DNA of 5,137 bases from an uncultured Clostridia bacterium (lineage in GTDB: Bacteria; Bacillota; Clostridia; TANB77; CAG-508): assembly GCA_947624925.1 (NCBI GenBank), contig CANQMG010000079.1, positions 1 to 5,137 on the forward strand, given 5' to 3'. The notes under the pieces were generated by a model, which was not told the DNA's origin, did not search any database, and saw only the letters and a list, made by a program, of their open reading frames with translations. Shown here one piece after another: positions 4,171 to 5,137 of the stretch (within the stretch, counting starts at the first letter, position 1; the number at the start of each line of letters is the position of its first letter). The position numbers and the translations under genes are program-made.

Positions 4171-5059
4171 TTATTTCCTCCCATATAGTCATATTAAAAT
4201 TATCTATGGTCATATTATAATTAGCATTTTTTTGTAATCTATCTTTTGTATCTTCGACTATTTTCATACATTCTATATAATTTGCATTTATACTTATTTT
4301 ATCAAAAAATATTAAATTTATATACTCCAAAATTTCAATTGTTTCTTCCTTATTTTTAAATGTTTCTTCTTTACTATTAACTATATCAATTATAGTAATA
4401 TTTTCTAAATTTGAATATATATTATTAATTTTTTTGTAATTTTCTTCTTTTCCTTGCAAATTTAATGCTTTTTTTACACTTCCATCTGCAATTTTTAATA
4501 TTATATCTGGAATTTGTAAATATTTATATTGTTTTTGCAATATATTTTTTAGTTCGTCGTTTGTTAATTTATTAAATATTATTTTTGTACATCTTGATTT
4601 TATTGTAGGTAAAAATAAATTTTCATTTGACGTAATTAAAATAATTGTAACATATTCTGGAGGCTCTTCTAATGTTTTTAATAAACTATTTTGTGCCTCT
4701 TTTGTCATTAAATTACTGTCATTTATAATATATACTTTTTTATTAGATACTATTGGTTTTTCATATACTTTTTTTACAAGTTCTCTTATTTGATCTATTT
4801 TTATATTATTTCCATCTGGCTGAATTATTGTAAAATCAGGATTATTAAATGTATTAAATTCTATACATGATTTGCACTTATCACATGGTTTTTTTTGTGA
4901 TAAGCACAAAATTGCTTTTGCAAATTCTTTTGCAAATAACATTTTTCCAATTGATTCTTTTCCTATAAACATATAACTATGTGCTATATTATTTGTATCT
5001 ATTATCTGTTTTAGCAATTCTTTATTTTTTTCATTTCCAATAATGTCTTTAAAAATCAT
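4148..5059 (-). CDS. holB: DNA polymerase III delta' subunit (clamp loader)
   Basis: This 303-residue protein is the delta' subunit of the clamp loader, which helps load the sliding clamp on DNA. The AAA+ fold shows IAHSYMFIGKESIGKMLFAK (25-44), a P-loop lacking the full GxxGxGK[ST] pattern, as expected because delta' is usually not an active ATPase. A zinc-binding set follows: Cys52, 59, 62 and 65 (C-x6-C-x2-C-x2-C). Later motifs are KVYIINDSNLMTKEAQNSLL (108-127), KTLEEPP (128-134) and TIKSRC (152-157) with the family's SRC sequence. The C-terminal third is poorly conserved and very AT-rich. A GTG at 5089 would add ten residues, but the ATG at 5059 gives the usual start (MIFKDIIGNE) and has a weak AGGT site (5069-5072) about 9 nt upstream. 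Its 3' end supplies the ribosome binding site of ricT and overlaps it by 23 nt. Confidence 0.94.
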   Translation of the reverse strand: MIFKDIIGNEKNKELLKQIIDTNNIAHSYMFIGKESIGKMLFAKEFAKAILCLSQKKPCDKCKSCIEFNTFNNPDFTIIQPDGNNIKIDQIRELVKKVYEKPIVSNKKVYIINDSNLMTKEAQNSLLKTLEEPPEYVTIILITSNENLFLPTIKSRCTKIIFNKLTNDELKNILQKQYKYLQIPDIILKIADGSVKKALNLQGKEENYKKINNIYSNLENITIIDIVNSKEETFKNKEETIEILEYINLIFFDKISINANYIECMKIVEDTKDRLQKNANYNMTIDNFNMTIWEEINGKYYRS

Positions 5060-5066
5060 ATTTATT

Positions 5067-5096
5067 TTACCTAATATGCAGATAAGCACTACTCAT
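5067..5096 (-). CDS. Possible 9-codon mini-ORF upstream of holB
   Basis: Read on the minus strand, ATG at 5096 opens MSSAYLHIR and ends at TAA (5067-5069). AAAAGGTG (5102-5109) lies 5 nt upstream, a better ribosome binding site than that of holB itself. The stop lies inside the AGGTAA sequence that serves as the weak holB site, as would suit translational coupling. It is too short for coding statistics and may be chance. It could also be the remnant or overlap zone of an upstream gene cut by the window edge. Confidence 0.3.
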   Translation of the reverse strand: MSSAYLHIR

Positions 5097-5137
5097 TACT
5101 GCACCTTTTAAATTTTATTAATTTATTTTACTTTTCC

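Overview
The window is AT-rich (roughly 25-32% G+C in the typical genes). It carries strong AGGAGG-type ribosome binding sites, a holB-ricT pair, a clostridial 2[4Fe-4S] ferredoxin and a four-subunit pyruvate:ferredoxin oxidoreductase. Together these point to a strictly anaerobic, low-G+C Firmicute, most likely a member of the Clostridia. No species can be named from the sequence.

Layout, left to right. Positions 1-2354 hold a four-gene minus-strand operon transcribed porG-porD-porA-porB (gamma, delta, alpha, beta); porB is cut by the left edge. A good sigma-A type promoter (TTGACT-17-TATACT) lies at 2393-2421. A 15-bp inverted repeat sits between porG and porD. Positions 2437-2965 form a separate plus-strand unit: its own promoter, an unrecognised 138-codon ORF with two predicted membrane helices, and a strong terminator. 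This unit is about 41% G+C (counted over 2521-2880) and is packed with inverted repeats from end to end; it is the most unusual part of the window. Positions 2971-3147 encode a small ferredoxin on the minus strand, facing the unit and sharing its terminator. Positions 3255-5059 hold holB (DNA polymerase III delta') and ricT/yaaT on the minus strand, overlapping by 23 nt. ricT appears split by a +1 frameshift near 3465: its C-terminal part continues in another frame as the ORF ending at 3255. A 9-codon mini-ORF precedes holB.

How the genes fit together. PorGDAB oxidises pyruvate to acetyl-CoA and CO2 and passes electrons through PorD to a ferredoxin; the ferredoxin encoded next door is the natural candidate acceptor. 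HolB (clamp loader) and RicT (Ric complex, RNA processing) follow the conserved Firmicute housekeeping gene order. The plus-strand unit interrupts the region between the ferredoxin and por genes. It differs from them in strand, composition and codon use, so it may be an acquired gene, a highly structured RNA, or both.
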